Assembly (NCBI RefSeq): GCF_022836435.1
Contig: NZ_BQXC01000001.1
Location: forward strand, 2,646,792 to 2,710,791
Length of the DNA: 64,000 nt
Direction: 5' to 3'
DNA from: Nitrosomonas sp. PY1
Lineage (GTDB): Bacteria; Pseudomonadota; Gammaproteobacteria; Burkholderiales; Nitrosomonadaceae
Below are positions 47,991-57,539 of this stretch, piece after piece. The position numbers and the translations under genes are program-made. Every line of letters begins with the position of its first letter. The stretch's first letter is position 1. The notes beneath the pieces are model-generated. The model worked only from the letters and a program-made list of their open reading frames with translations. It searched no databases and was not told the origin of the DNA.

Positions 47991-48443
47991 TCAATAATGT
48001 CCTCCTTCTTGTTTTAGGCTGATCAATTCCACATCAAAAATTAGCGTGGCATCAGGGGGAATGATATTTCCAGCACCTCTTGATCCATAAGCCATGGATG
48101 GCGGAATAATCAATGTGCGCTGACCACCGACTTTCATGCCCAATACACCTTTATCCCAGCCTTTAATAACCCGCCCTGCGCCTAACATGAAAGAAAATGG
48201 CTCTTTACGATCATGTGAACTATCGAATTTTTTGCCTTTTTTATCAACGGCGTTTTCATCATATAGCCAACCAGTGTAATGAACGTTGACTGTCTTACCT
48301 ACTTCTGCTTCTTCGCCATGACCGACTTTAACATCCGTTTTTTGTAGTTCGTCTACACCCGCAAACGCCCACTGTGATGCTAAAGTCAGAACAAAAAGTA
48401 TGGAGATCAAATTGAGTAAATGCTTAAAATTGAATGTTCTCAT
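47991..48443 (-). CDS. FKBP-type peptidyl-prolyl isomerase, periplasmic
   Basis: This 150-residue protein has a signal peptide (LISILFVLTLASQWAFA) and one FKBP domain. The conserved parts are VNVHYTGWLYDENAVDKKGK, DSSHDRKEPFSFMLGAGRVI, KGWDKGVLGMKVGGQRTLII and ATLIFDVELISLK. The proline-isomerase pocket residues are retained. It is 55 bases upstream of the DUF748 gene and may assist folding of envelope proteins. Confidence 0.94.
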   Translation of the reverse strand: MRTFNFKHLLNLISILFVLTLASQWAFAGVDELQKTDVKVGHGEEAEVGKTVNVHYTGWLYDENAVDKKGKKFDSSHDRKEPFSFMLGAGRVIKGWDKGVLGMKVGGQRTLIIPPSMAYGSRGAGNIIPPDATLIFDVELISLKQEGGHY

Positions 48444-49018
48444 GGTTGCCTTTTAATTTTTACAATAGAAATTAATGATCGTTAGCTGCTAACTACATGG
48501 GGGTATTATAACTGTTATGGATAATTCGTCATTATGTGTGAACATGTTATCCGACGAAGAATAGGAAAAATCAGCTAATAGGCATTCTCGGATCTTGGCA
48601 TCGCTGCAATCTTCTCGCTGTTTTTATACTTAAGTTTAAGAACCTCAGAAGATAAAATTGATTCAATTTTATTTTGCGATTCCTCCTGGTCTTGTTGCAC
48701 AGAAAGCATGAAGAAAAGATTATTTTTTTCTTTACAAAATAATCACTTAAACTTCACATTTAGTTTATAGCTAGCGTGCTACACTTCGCTCGCCTATATT
48801 TCATTCTCATTTAAGACTGATTCCAGACAAAGGAGATACTAAATGAGTGTTTGAGCAAACGATCCGTTGTATTAAATAGTGTTCGAAAATTTCTCTATTC
48901 ATAGGGTATGCCTTATTTCCTATACTTTATTCGCCTTGCATCCCACCTCACTCATCAGGTTATTCAGCATTCTCCTAACAAATTATTAATAATTTTTTAT
49001 TCATAAAGGAAATTAATC
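48444..49018. other. Long leader region of the cytochrome-porin gene
   Basis: About 575 bases. Near its middle AAAGGAG (48829-48836) precedes an ATG at 48843 that encodes only MSV before a stop. No tRNA or known riboswitch was seen. The region may be an old gene start, a leader peptide or simply a long 5' region of the Cyc2-like gene. Confidence 0.45.
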
Positions 49019-50386
49019 GTGATTGTATACAAGAGGAGTAATTTGCTTGTTGCTACCCTACTTCTTGGGTTTATATTATTGCTTCCAGATGTTCACGCAA
49101 TGCCGAGTTTTTCACGCCAAACTGGGCTTGCCTGTAGCAATTGTCACGTTCAATCATTTGGACCGGGTTTGACGCCAACTGGAAGAAACTTCAAATTGAA
49201 CGGTTACACTGCCACTGGTAACACCGACAGTAAGCTGAAATACATACCACCGATCAGTGCGATGATACGTGGATCATTTACCAATACGATAAAAGATCAA
49301 CCCGATGGCGCGGCAGATAGGTTTGGCCGCAACAACAATGCAACTATTGATGAAGCTTCGGTTTTTTATGCGGGACGAATTGCCCCCAAAATGGGAGCCT
49401 TTATTCAAGGAACATATGGAGGTGTAGAAGATAAATGGGAGCTGGATAATACCGATATTCGTATAGTCGACAATAACGATATCGGTGGCAATAATTTCGT
49501 ATACGGTGTCTCAGCAAATAATTCGCCATCTGTGTCCGATCTTTGGAACACAACACCAGTATGGGGTTTTCCATATTCATCATCTGATTTAGCACCCACA
49601 CCATCCGCAGGGCCACTGATTGATACTTTTGGTGGGCAAGTCATTGGCGCTACGGGTTATGTTATGTGGAAAAACTTGCTGTATATTGAAGCGGGCGGCT
49701 ATACCATGCTTCCAAAGAATGCACAAAAAGCTGTAGGTACTTTCGATAGTGAGCAAAATAGAATTAGCGGCGGCTCACCCTACTGGAGAGTGGCGTTACA
49801 ACATGATTGGAATGGACATTATGGCATGGTTGGTGCTTATGGATTGCAGGCCAATGTGAATCCACAAAGACTGCAAGGCACGGGCACTGACAGTTATTAT
49901 GATTACGGTTTTGATACGACTTACCAATATCTACGAAACCTCGCGCACATATTTGAGTTCAACGCAACCTATATTAGGGAGCAACGCGATATGAACGCCA
50001 GCGTTGCATTAGGATTCGCGGAAAAAAGATATAGCAGCCTCGATACAGCCCGGATCAGAGTCGGATATACCTATCTACAAACGTATGGCTTGAGTCTATT
50101 TTATTCACAAATGAGCGGAACTAAAGATAACATCATATTCAGTTCTGAAGAACCTATTAGTGGTAGTCGTACAGGAAAACCCAATTCTCAAGCATTTACC
50201 GCAGAAATAAGCTATACCCCTTTTGGAAAATCTGCATCTACCTTGTCTACGCTCGCTAATTTACGTATCGCCGCGCAATACACGCACTATTTTCAATTTA
50301 ATGGCGGAATAAATAATTATGATGGATTTGGTCGTCAGGCAATTGGTAATGACACACTCTATATCAATGGCTGGTTAGCATTCTAG
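49019..50386 (+). CDS. Cyc2-like fused monohaem cytochrome-porin
   Basis: A 455-residue protein with a signal peptide ending near PDVHA. Just after cleavage it has PSFSRQTGLACSNCH, with CxxCH at residues 39-43 to bind one c-type haem. The rest is beta-rich, with alternating hydrophobic and aromatic strands and a final strand ending in GWLAF. One N-terminal haem plus a porin-like barrel is the build of Cyc2 outer-membrane iron oxidases, which share PxFxRQTGxxCxxCH. The GTG start at 49019 follows AAAGGA. The substrate (Fe(II) or another donor) is not proven. Confidence 0.83.
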   Translation: MIVYKRSNLLVATLLLGFILLLPDVHAMPSFSRQTGLACSNCHVQSFGPGLTPTGRNFKLNGYTATGNTDSKLKYIPPISAMIRGSFTNTIKDQPDGAADRFGRNNNATIDEASVFYAGRIAPKMGAFIQGTYGGVEDKWELDNTDIRIVDNNDIGGNNFVYGVSANNSPSVSDLWNTTPVWGFPYSSSDLAPTPSAGPLIDTFGGQVIGATGYVMWKNLLYIEAGGYTMLPKNAQKAVGTFDSEQNRISGGSPYWRVALQHDWNGHYGMVGAYGLQANVNPQRLQGTGTDSYYDYGFDTTYQYLRNLAHIFEFNATYIREQRDMNASVALGFAEKRYSSLDTARIRVGYTYLQTYGLSLFYSQMSGTKDNIIFSSEEPISGSRTGKPNSQAFTAEISYTPFGKSASTLSTLANLRIAAQYTHYFQFNGGINNYDGFGRQAIGNDTLYINGWLAF

Positions 50387-50596
50387 TAAACTTTCTGGAT
50401 GAAAAGATCTTTGCGCAGTAAAGAGAAACCTTATTTTGTAGATCAATTTCCCGCTCCTTGAGGCAAAGGCTAATTGGAAACTAACAGATCGAAGACGAAT
50501 AATAGCTCCTTGTTGCTTGCGAGTATTTTTGATCTTATTGATGATGCAGTTCCAATTACAAACTTAGCTTTACTGTGATCGTAGAAAATGAGCGCT

Positions 50597-53500
50597 TCAA
50601 TTACTACCAGTCAACCTCTGAATCAATTCCTTAACCCGTATCACGCGCTTATTCACATCCGCAATCTGCACTTGTATTTTTAACCGATCTTGCCCCGCGA
50701 GAGAGTATTCTCGGCCACTTTGAATCAATTGGATAATTTTTATCGGATCGATCGGTGGATTAGCAATAAACTGAATCTGGATGCTGTCTGTACTGGCATC
50801 AATACGGATTATGCCGAGTGGTTTCGCGATGATACGTAAACGGTGGCAGTCGAGCAGAGCGCGCGTTGGAATAGGTAACAAGCCAAAGCGGTCGACGAGT
50901 TCACGTTGCATATCATCCAGTTGCTCATCATTGTCACAATTGGCCATACGCTTATACAAAACCAGGCGTTCATGAATGTCGTGACAATAATCTTCTGGCA
51001 GCAATGCCGGTACATGCAAATTAATTTCGGTAGCAACACCTAACGGATGTTGCATATCCGGTTCCTTACCTTGCTTTAATGATTGAATGGCCGTATCAAG
51101 CATGGCGCTGTATAAACTGAAACCAACCTCCTGCATCTCACCGCTTTGCGACTCACTCAATACCGCGCCAGCACCGCGAATTTCCAGATCGTGCATGGCC
51201 AAATAAAAACCGGCCCCTAGCTCTTCCATCATCTGAATTGCTTCCAAACGCTTTTTTGCTTGTGATCCAAGTGCTTCTTCCTCAGGTGTCAGCAAATAAG
51301 CATACGCCTGATGATGCGATCGACCAACGCGACCGCGCAATTGGTGCAGTTGCGCCAAACCGAATTTGTGCGCATTGTTGATAATGATGGTGTTAGCGCT
51401 GGGAATGTCAATGCCGGTTTCGATAATCGTGGTGCATAGCAAAATGTTGAAGCGCTGCTGATAAAAATCACGCATAACATGCTCTAGTTCGCGTTCCGGC
51501 ATTTGTCCATGAGCAATGTGGATGCGCGCTTCCGGTAGCAAGCTCGCCAGTTTTTCATACATCAGTTGAATGGTATTGACCTCATTATGCAAAAAATAAA
51601 TCTGCCCTCCACGCTTCAGTTCGCGCAAACAGGCCTCGCGAATAATACCAAGTGAAAAGCGGCTGACAAAGGTACGAATTGCCAAGCGGCGCTGCGGTGC
51701 CGTGGCGATAATAGAAAAATCACGCAATCCTTCCAGCGACATTGCTAGTGTGCGCGGAATCGGTGTCGCGGTCAGGGTCAATATATCAACTTCTGCACGC
51801 AGTTTTTTCAGCTGCTCTTTCTGTCGCACACCGAAGCGGTGTTCTTCATCTATGATGACTAGCCCGAGATTTTTAAAGTGCACGTCTTTCTGGATCAGTT
51901 TATGCGTACCAATGATAATATCGATTTCACCCTTGGCTAGACCAGCGATGGCTTGGGTTTGTTCTTTCGCAGAACGAAAACGGGATAACTCGGCAATTTT
52001 AACTGGCCATTGATCGGCGATCAGGCCAAACCGATCGGAAAAATTTTGGAAATGCTGTTCGGCAAGTAACGTCGTTGGAACCAAAACAGCCACTTGCTTC
52101 CCATCAGCCACGGCGACAAAAGCTGCGCGCAGCGCCACTTCTGTTTTGCCAAAACCCACATCGCCACAGATCAATCGATCCATCGGCTTACCTGAAGTTA
52201 AATCTGCTATGACTGAGTGAATGGCTGCAGCTTGGTCAGCGGTTTCTTCAAAACCAAATCCTTCAGCAAACGCATCGTAATCATGTTGCCGGATCGTAAA
52301 CGCGTAACCTTCACGCGATGCGCGTTGCGCATACAAATCCAACAACTCTGCAGCAGTATCACGCACTTGTTGCATAGCTTTGCGTTTGGCCTTATCCCAT
52401 TGACTATTGCCAAGTTTGTGCAGTGGCGCCGACTCGGGCGCAGCACCACTATATCGCCCAATTAAATGCAATTGCGAAACTGGAACGTAAAGTTTGTCAC
52501 CCCCATCATATTCCAATGACAAAAATTCGCTTAATTCTCCAGGTTTGCCTTCGCCGACATCCATGCTCACCAAGCCGAGATAACGGCCGATACCATGTTG
52601 TTCATGCACCACTGGATCTCCCGGTTTGATTTCGGACAAGTCACGTAAAATGTTGTCGGTTGAGGTGACCTTGCGCGACTCCCGTTCACGGCGACCATGT
52701 ATATGCGTAGCATACAGTTCGCTCTCAGTGATAAAGGCCAAACGTTGCTGTGGCAAAACAAATCCGCTGTGCAACGACGAAACACTCAGCATAAAAGGTT
52801 GTGAGCCGTCGATAAACTCCTGATAATTCTGGCAGTTATCTGGATGCAGGCCATATTGACTTAAATACTCGGCGATTAATTCTCTCCGACCAATACTCTC
52901 GGCCAATAACAAAATGCGCCCACCGTTGTGTGTAAACTGCGCAACAAATGCTGCCAATTTTTCCAGTGGGTTTTCTACGTGCCGATTAACTTGAACAGAA
53001 GGTAGCGCTTCGCTGGCAAAGCTTTTTATTTGCTTGGCATCTGCTTCTCGTGGAAGTACTTCGATACGCGCATACGGTTTTATTTGTGCAAAAAAACCAT
53101 CACTAGACAAGAACAATTCGAGCGGAGGCAATAAAGGACGCTCAATATCGGCGCGCAACAACTGATAGCGGGATTGTGTATCGCGCCAAAATTCATCCAT
53201 CACTGAACGCACATCTTGGTGCACACAAAGTAGAGTTTCTTTGGCAAGATAATCAAATAGCGTCGCAGTTTGCTCAAAAAATAAGGGAAGATAATATTCG
53301 ATACCTGCAGGGGTTAGGCCTTTACTAATATCTTTATAAATTTGTTTCTTAGAAGGATCACCTTCAAACTGTTCACGAAACTTGCCGCGAAAAAAAGTGC
53401 GGCCCGCCTCATCTAATGGAAATTCCCGCGCAGGCAGTAGACGAATTTCCTTAACCGGATAAATACTGCGCTGTGTATCGACATCAAATGTACGAATAGT

Positions 53501-54058
53501 ATCGATTTCATTATCCAGCAAATCAATACGATAGGGCAGTGCACTACCCATCGGAAACAAATCAATTAAGCCGCCTCGTACACTGTATTCGCCCGGTGAA
53601 AATACTTGTGTCACATGCGTATAACCGGCAAATGTCAGTTGGCTACGCAACTTGGACAGATCCAGTTTTTCTCCTTGCTTTAAGAAAAACGTGTGTGCCG
53701 CCAGGAATTCACGCGGCAACATGCGATACAACGCTGTCGTTATCGGTGTGATCAGCACGTCGCAAGCGTTATTCATGACTTGATACAAGGTTGCCAAACG
53801 TTCTGACACTAGATCATGGTGCGGCGAAAAAACATCGTAAGGTAGAGTTTCCCAGTCTGGAAGCAGATGTATTTTGAGTTGTGGCGCAAAGTAGGGAATT
53901 TCTTCCAATAGCCGCTGCGCATCCAACGCATTCGCCGTGATGATAGTAATTGGTTTAGCTTTCTGCGCGATTTGGGCAAAAAATAACGCATCTGCAGAAC
54001 CGGAAAAATTGGTATAACGCGTTACGGTGCCAATCGTGGGCAATTGCAATGATTGCAT
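50597..54058 (-). CDS. mfd: Transcription-repair coupling factor Mfd
   Basis: About 1153 residues from ATG 54058; a TTG 24 bases upstream is the alternative. The UvrB-homology part contains ADQAAAIHSVIADLTSGKPM. The RNA-polymerase-interaction module GDPVVHEQHGIGRYLGL follows. The translocase has GDVGFGKTEVALRAAF, VIIDEEHRFGVRQKEQLK and NTIIINNAHKFGLAQLHQLR. The TRCF C-terminal domain is complete. Mfd removes stalled RNA polymerase and recruits UvrA. Confidence 0.97.
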   Translation of the reverse strand: MQSLQLPTIGTVTRYTNFSGSADALFFAQIAQKAKPITIITANALDAQRLLEEIPYFAPQLKIHLLPDWETLPYDVFSPHHDLVSERLATLYQVMNNACDVLITPITTALYRMLPREFLAAHTFFLKQGEKLDLSKLRSQLTFAGYTHVTQVFSPGEYSVRGGLIDLFPMGSALPYRIDLLDNEIDTIRTFDVDTQRSIYPVKEIRLLPAREFPLDEAGRTFFRGKFREQFEGDPSKKQIYKDISKGLTPAGIEYYLPLFFEQTATLFDYLAKETLLCVHQDVRSVMDEFWRDTQSRYQLLRADIERPLLPPLELFLSSDGFFAQIKPYARIEVLPREADAKQIKSFASEALPSVQVNRHVENPLEKLAAFVAQFTHNGGRILLLAESIGRRELIAEYLSQYGLHPDNCQNYQEFIDGSQPFMLSVSSLHSGFVLPQQRLAFITESELYATHIHGRRERESRKVTSTDNILRDLSEIKPGDPVVHEQHGIGRYLGLVSMDVGEGKPGELSEFLSLEYDGGDKLYVPVSQLHLIGRYSGAAPESAPLHKLGNSQWDKAKRKAMQQVRDTAAELLDLYAQRASREGYAFTIRQHDYDAFAEGFGFEETADQAAAIHSVIADLTSGKPMDRLICGDVGFGKTEVALRAAFVAVADGKQVAVLVPTTLLAEQHFQNFSDRFGLIADQWPVKIAELSRFRSAKEQTQAIAGLAKGEIDIIIGTHKLIQKDVHFKNLGLVIIDEEHRFGVRQKEQLKKLRAEVDILTLTATPIPRTLAMSLEGLRDFSIIATAPQRRLAIRTFVSRFSLGIIREACLRELKRGGQIYFLHNEVNTIQLMYEKLASLLPEARIHIAHGQMPERELEHVMRDFYQQRFNILLCTTIIETGIDIPSANTIIINNAHKFGLAQLHQLRGRVGRSHHQAYAYLLTPEEEALGSQAKKRLEAIQMMEELGAGFYLAMHDLEIRGAGAVLSESQSGEMQEVGFSLYSAMLDTAIQSLKQGKEPDMQHPLGVATEINLHVPALLPEDYCHDIHERLVLYKRMANCDNDEQLDDMQRELVDRFGLLPIPTRALLDCHRLRIIAKPLGIIRIDASTDSIQIQFIANPPIDPIKIIQLIQSGREYSLAGQDRLKIQVQIADVNKRVIRVKELIQRLTGSN

Positions 54059-54206
54059 GGTAATGATGACGTGCTTGTGCAAAAAATACTACGCAAGAAA
54101 CAATTTAGCGAGTTAAATTTACTATTATAGGACAGTTCGATGGATTTACTGCGTACTACGTCATATTGAAGCTTGGATCCTTTTCAATTGACTCATAGGT
54201 AAGATG

Positions 54207-55871
54207 TTATCGATAAGATAAGGATTCTTTGTCAGATTCCTTATCAAGCAAGACCATTTTATCGAAATCAACCCAACATGAACGGGTTTGACTGAAGACT
54301 AAAGTGGTGCGATTCTCAATGAGCGTTCTTAATGCGTGTAACGCTGCTTCTGTGTTGAGTTCATCGGTATCAAAAACCTCATCCAAGATAATAATAGCCG
54401 GATTTTTAAGTAGCGCGTGTGCAATCGCGATTTGTAAGCGCTCCACTTTTCCAATTTCAATACCTTTATCGCCCACTTTGGTTTGCAAGCCATCGGGCAT
54501 CTCTTTAACGAAAGCATTACATCCAGAAGTTTGCATGGCAAGTGTTATTTGGGCTTCGTTTGCGCATTGCATCGCACCATAGGCAATACTACCGGCGATT
54601 GTTTCATCAAGAAGCAGGCTATTTCGAGATACCAAGGCAATGTTTGTATAGAGATTGTCAATTTTGATGTCGTTCAGCAAATAACCATCCAGTAATATCC
54701 TTCCCGATGAAGGCTGCTCTAGTCGTAACAGTAAATCAATCAATCTATTTTTTACAGGCTCGGAATAATCTGTAAAAACAACTTTCTCACTTGGTTGGAT
54801 AGCGAGATTCAAGGTAAAGTTATGCTGTTTTGTGTGATTAAGAGTAATGTGCTCAAATTGTAATTTTCCTCGAACGGGCTGTACTAACAAAGTTCCCGTA
54901 TCCTTTTCAGATACTCGATCGAGAAAAGAAAAAACGAACTCCAGATGCCTTCTATCATGTATTAAGTCCACAAAAACACGGGTCATCCGGTGCATGCTTA
55001 CGCTTAGCATTGAAATGGCAACAGTCACAGCGAATACTTGGCCAGAGTACATTTGATTATGTAATATTTGCAGCGCAAACAAATAAATACTCAGGGCGAC
55101 AATCCCTACCAGAATGATTTCGATTGCTAACCGAATAACTGCTTGCATCAACACTTTCTGCCGATTACCCAAAAAAACAGATGCTACTGCTTTTTCAAAA
55201 CGTTGATTTTCTCGCACCTGTCCTTGGCCTAGCTTTATTTCTTTATAGTTTTGAATGGGACCAACGATAAGCTGTGCCAAGTTTTTAAACGATTTCTGGT
55301 TCTCCTGACTGAGTTTGTTAAGCTGATCACTGGCGATTTGATACAGTAAAACGACTGCTGGTAACAGTACCGACACCAGAAGCAATGAATCTCGATGCAA
55401 GTAGTACAGGCAGGCAAATAATCCGAGAATGGTCAAAGATTCTTTAATCGACAACCCCAACTTTTCAATCGTAACCAAATTAATTTGGTAAATGTGATGA
55501 AATAAACGATCAATCTTCTTATGATCAATAAAACGATGATATTGACTCGCCGGCAATGTTAAGAATTTGGTAAAAACTTCGCCATAAAAAGCAGTGCCTA
55601 ATCGGCTAGTCAGTATATGCATGAGATGACTACTCGCATAGCAAATTATCCATCGAACCAGACACAGTACAAGCATTGCAAATAACCCCTTCTGCACCAG
55701 CACCCAGTCTTCCAAAATCAATGCATTGTCAAATAAGAATTTAATTACAATGGGTAACAATGCTATTGCAATAGCGTTTATAAGAAAAATCAATAACAGC
55801 CATGCAAATAATGCCCGCTGAGCTGTGAGCCTTTTTGCTAAACGCTGATAAGCTGGTGGTAAATTTATCAT
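54207..55871 (-). CDS. MsbA-like ABC transporter with degenerate nucleotide-binding domain
   Basis: A 554-residue protein with six hydrophobic helices in the first 300 residues and an ABC domain afterward, as in MsbA and type IV exporters. The motifs that bind ATP are largely lost. Walker A reads TDYSEPVKN (368-376), without its glycines or the S/T. The Q-loop glutamine is R416. The signature reads IGKVE (473-477) instead of LSGGQ. The H-loop reads SQ (Q528). Walker B with Asp-Glu (IIILDE, 493-498) survives. The protein is full length with no frameshift, so it is presumably expressed. It may be a non-hydrolysing partner or have another membrane role. Confidence 0.82.
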   Translation of the reverse strand: MINLPPAYQRLAKRLTAQRALFAWLLLIFLINAIAIALLPIVIKFLFDNALILEDWVLVQKGLFAMLVLCLVRWIICYASSHLMHILTSRLGTAFYGEVFTKFLTLPASQYHRFIDHKKIDRLFHHIYQINLVTIEKLGLSIKESLTILGLFACLYYLHRDSLLLVSVLLPAVVLLYQIASDQLNKLSQENQKSFKNLAQLIVGPIQNYKEIKLGQGQVRENQRFEKAVASVFLGNRQKVLMQAVIRLAIEIILVGIVALSIYLFALQILHNQMYSGQVFAVTVAISMLSVSMHRMTRVFVDLIHDRRHLEFVFSFLDRVSEKDTGTLLVQPVRGKLQFEHITLNHTKQHNFTLNLAIQPSEKVVFTDYSEPVKNRLIDLLLRLEQPSSGRILLDGYLLNDIKIDNLYTNIALVSRNSLLLDETIAGSIAYGAMQCANEAQITLAMQTSGCNAFVKEMPDGLQTKVGDKGIEIGKVERLQIAIAHALLKNPAIIILDEVFDTDELNTEAALHALRTLIENRTTLVFSQTRSCWVDFDKMVLLDKESDKESLSYR

Positions 55872-56029
55872 GCAACAATTCTACATTAACATGATGTAAA
55901 ACCCAGTTTTGCAATTATCCTGGTTGCGAGTGCAAATATAGTACAATCCTTCATCGCTGTATGCTGAATGATTTATTCAATATATATAAAAACTGACCGA
56001 TCGATGAGTAAACATCAGAATTTCTATTT

Positions 56030-56962
56030 ATGTCCATCACGAACAATTTAGACACCACAAAAAATACCCAAGAATCCATTCTTCCAAAACGCAAAGGAAT
56101 TGTACTTGCCGGAGGTACCGGAACACGACTTTATCCCATTACACAGACAGTATCAAAGCAATTGCTCCCGGTGTTTGACAAACCGATGATTTACTATCCT
56201 TTGAGTACGTTGATGTTGGCGGGCATTCAGGATATTCTGATTATTTCAACACCACACGATGTTGGTCATTATCAAAGACTTTTAAACGATGGCAATCAAT
56301 GGGGACTGAATATTTCTTATGCCGAGCAACCATCGCCAGATGGTCTTGCGCAAGCATTGATCATTGGCGAAACGTTTATTGGTAATGATTGCTCCGCGCT
56401 GGTATTGGGCGATAATATTTTTCACGGGCACGATTTTCATCACTTATTAACACGTGCCATGACACGTACCACAGGTGCCAGTGTTTTTGCCTACCATGTA
56501 CATGATCCTGAACGTTATGGCGTAGTTGAGTTTGATACACAAGGTCATGTCATTAATCTGGAAGAAAAGCCCCAAAAACCCAAATCACATTATGCCGTAA
56601 CCGGTTTATATTTTTATGATCAATATGCATCGGAATATACCAAGAGCCTTAAACCATCGGTGCGTAAAGAACTCGAAATCACTGACTTGAATAGAGTTTA
56701 TCTTGAAAAATCGGCCTTGCATGTAGAAATCATGGGGCGAGGCTATGCTTGGCTGGATACCGGCACACCGGAGTCTTTACTGGATGCAAGTCAATTTGTT
56801 GCTACAATTGAAAACCGACAGGGACTGAAGATTGCCTGCCCCGAGGAAATAGCGTTTAAGCAAAACTGGATAAGCGCCGAGCAATTGGAACGATTAGCGC
56901 AGCCGTTGGCCAAAAACAGCTACGGGCAATATTTACTAGAGGTTTCAAAACGTGAATTCTAG
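56030..56962 (+). CDS. rfbA: Glucose-1-phosphate thymidylyltransferase RmlA
   Basis: A 310-residue sugar nucleotidyltransferase making dTDP-glucose. The motif [20 protein letters not shown] with [20 protein letters not shown] is at the N-terminus after a short leader, [17 protein letters not shown] contains the active-site aspartate, and [18 protein letters not shown] is near the end. It is the first gene of a short rfbA-rfbC unit; rfbB and rfbD are not in this window. Confidence 0.95.
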   Translation: MSITNNLDTTKNTQESILPKRKGIVLAGGTGTRLYPITQTVSKQLLPVFDKPMIYYPLSTLMLAGIQDILIISTPHDVGHYQRLLNDGNQWGLNISYAEQPSPDGLAQALIIGETFIGNDCSALVLGDNIFHGHDFHHLLTRAMTRTTGASVFAYHVHDPERYGVVEFDTQGHVINLEEKPQKPKSHYAVTGLYFYDQYASEYTKSLKPSVRKELEITDLNRVYLEKSALHVEIMGRGYAWLDTGTPESLLDASQFVATIENRQGLKIACPEEIAFKQNWISAEQLERLAQPLAKNSYGQYLLEVSKREF

Positions 56963-56982
56963 CCCGATAGGCATGACATAAA

Positions 56983-57531
56983 ATGAAAGCAACGCCACTG
57001 ACCATTCCTGAAGTAATATTATTTGAACCCCGTGTTTTCGGTGATGCACGAGGATTCTTTTTTGAGAGTTTCAATCAACGACAGTTTGAATCGGCAGTTG
57101 GTCAGTCTGTTTGCTTTTTGCAAAATAATCACTCACGCTCTGTACAAAACGTATTGCGTGGCCTGCACTATCAGATCAAGCAACCACAAGGAAAATTGGT
57201 ACGCGTAGTGGTTGGAGAAGTATTTGATGTAGCGGTGGATATCCGCCGATCATCAGCGACTTTCGGACAATGGGTGGGTGCAAACCTTAGCGCCGAAAAT
57301 AAGAAACAACTCTGGGTTCCTCCCGGGTTTGCACATGGATTTGTTGTGCTATCAGAATATGCCGAATTTTTGTATAACACGACTGATTATTGGGCTCCCG
57401 AGTATGAACGTTGTATCGTGTGGAATGATCCGATGCTGAATATTCAATGGCCGGTGATGAATGCCGCACCGGTGCTTTCCGATAAAGATACTCGTGGCGC
57501 TACCTTGGACATAGCCGAAGTTTATGATTAA
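56983..57531 (+). CDS. rfbC: dTDP-4-dehydrorhamnose 3,5-epimerase RmlC
   Basis: A 182-residue cupin-fold epimerase of the dTDP-L-rhamnose pathway. Family parts are FEPRVFGDARGFFFESFNQR, QNNHSRSVQNVLRGLHYQ with the catalytic histidine, FDVAVDIRRSSATFGQW and HGFVVLSEYAEFLYNTTDYW. It follows rfbA after 20 bases. Confidence 0.96.
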   Translation: MKATPLTIPEVILFEPRVFGDARGFFFESFNQRQFESAVGQSVCFLQNNHSRSVQNVLRGLHYQIKQPQGKLVRVVVGEVFDVAVDIRRSSATFGQWVGANLSAENKKQLWVPPGFAHGFVVLSEYAEFLYNTTDYWAPEYERCIVWNDPMLNIQWPVMNAAPVLSDKDTRGATLDIAEVYD

Positions 57532-57539
57532 CTCACTGA

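Noticed and set aside
54207..55871. Calling the ABC gene a pseudogene or functional MsbA
   Set aside because: The frame is intact for the full family length, which argues against a simple pseudogene, but the lost Walker A argues against normal MsbA activity.
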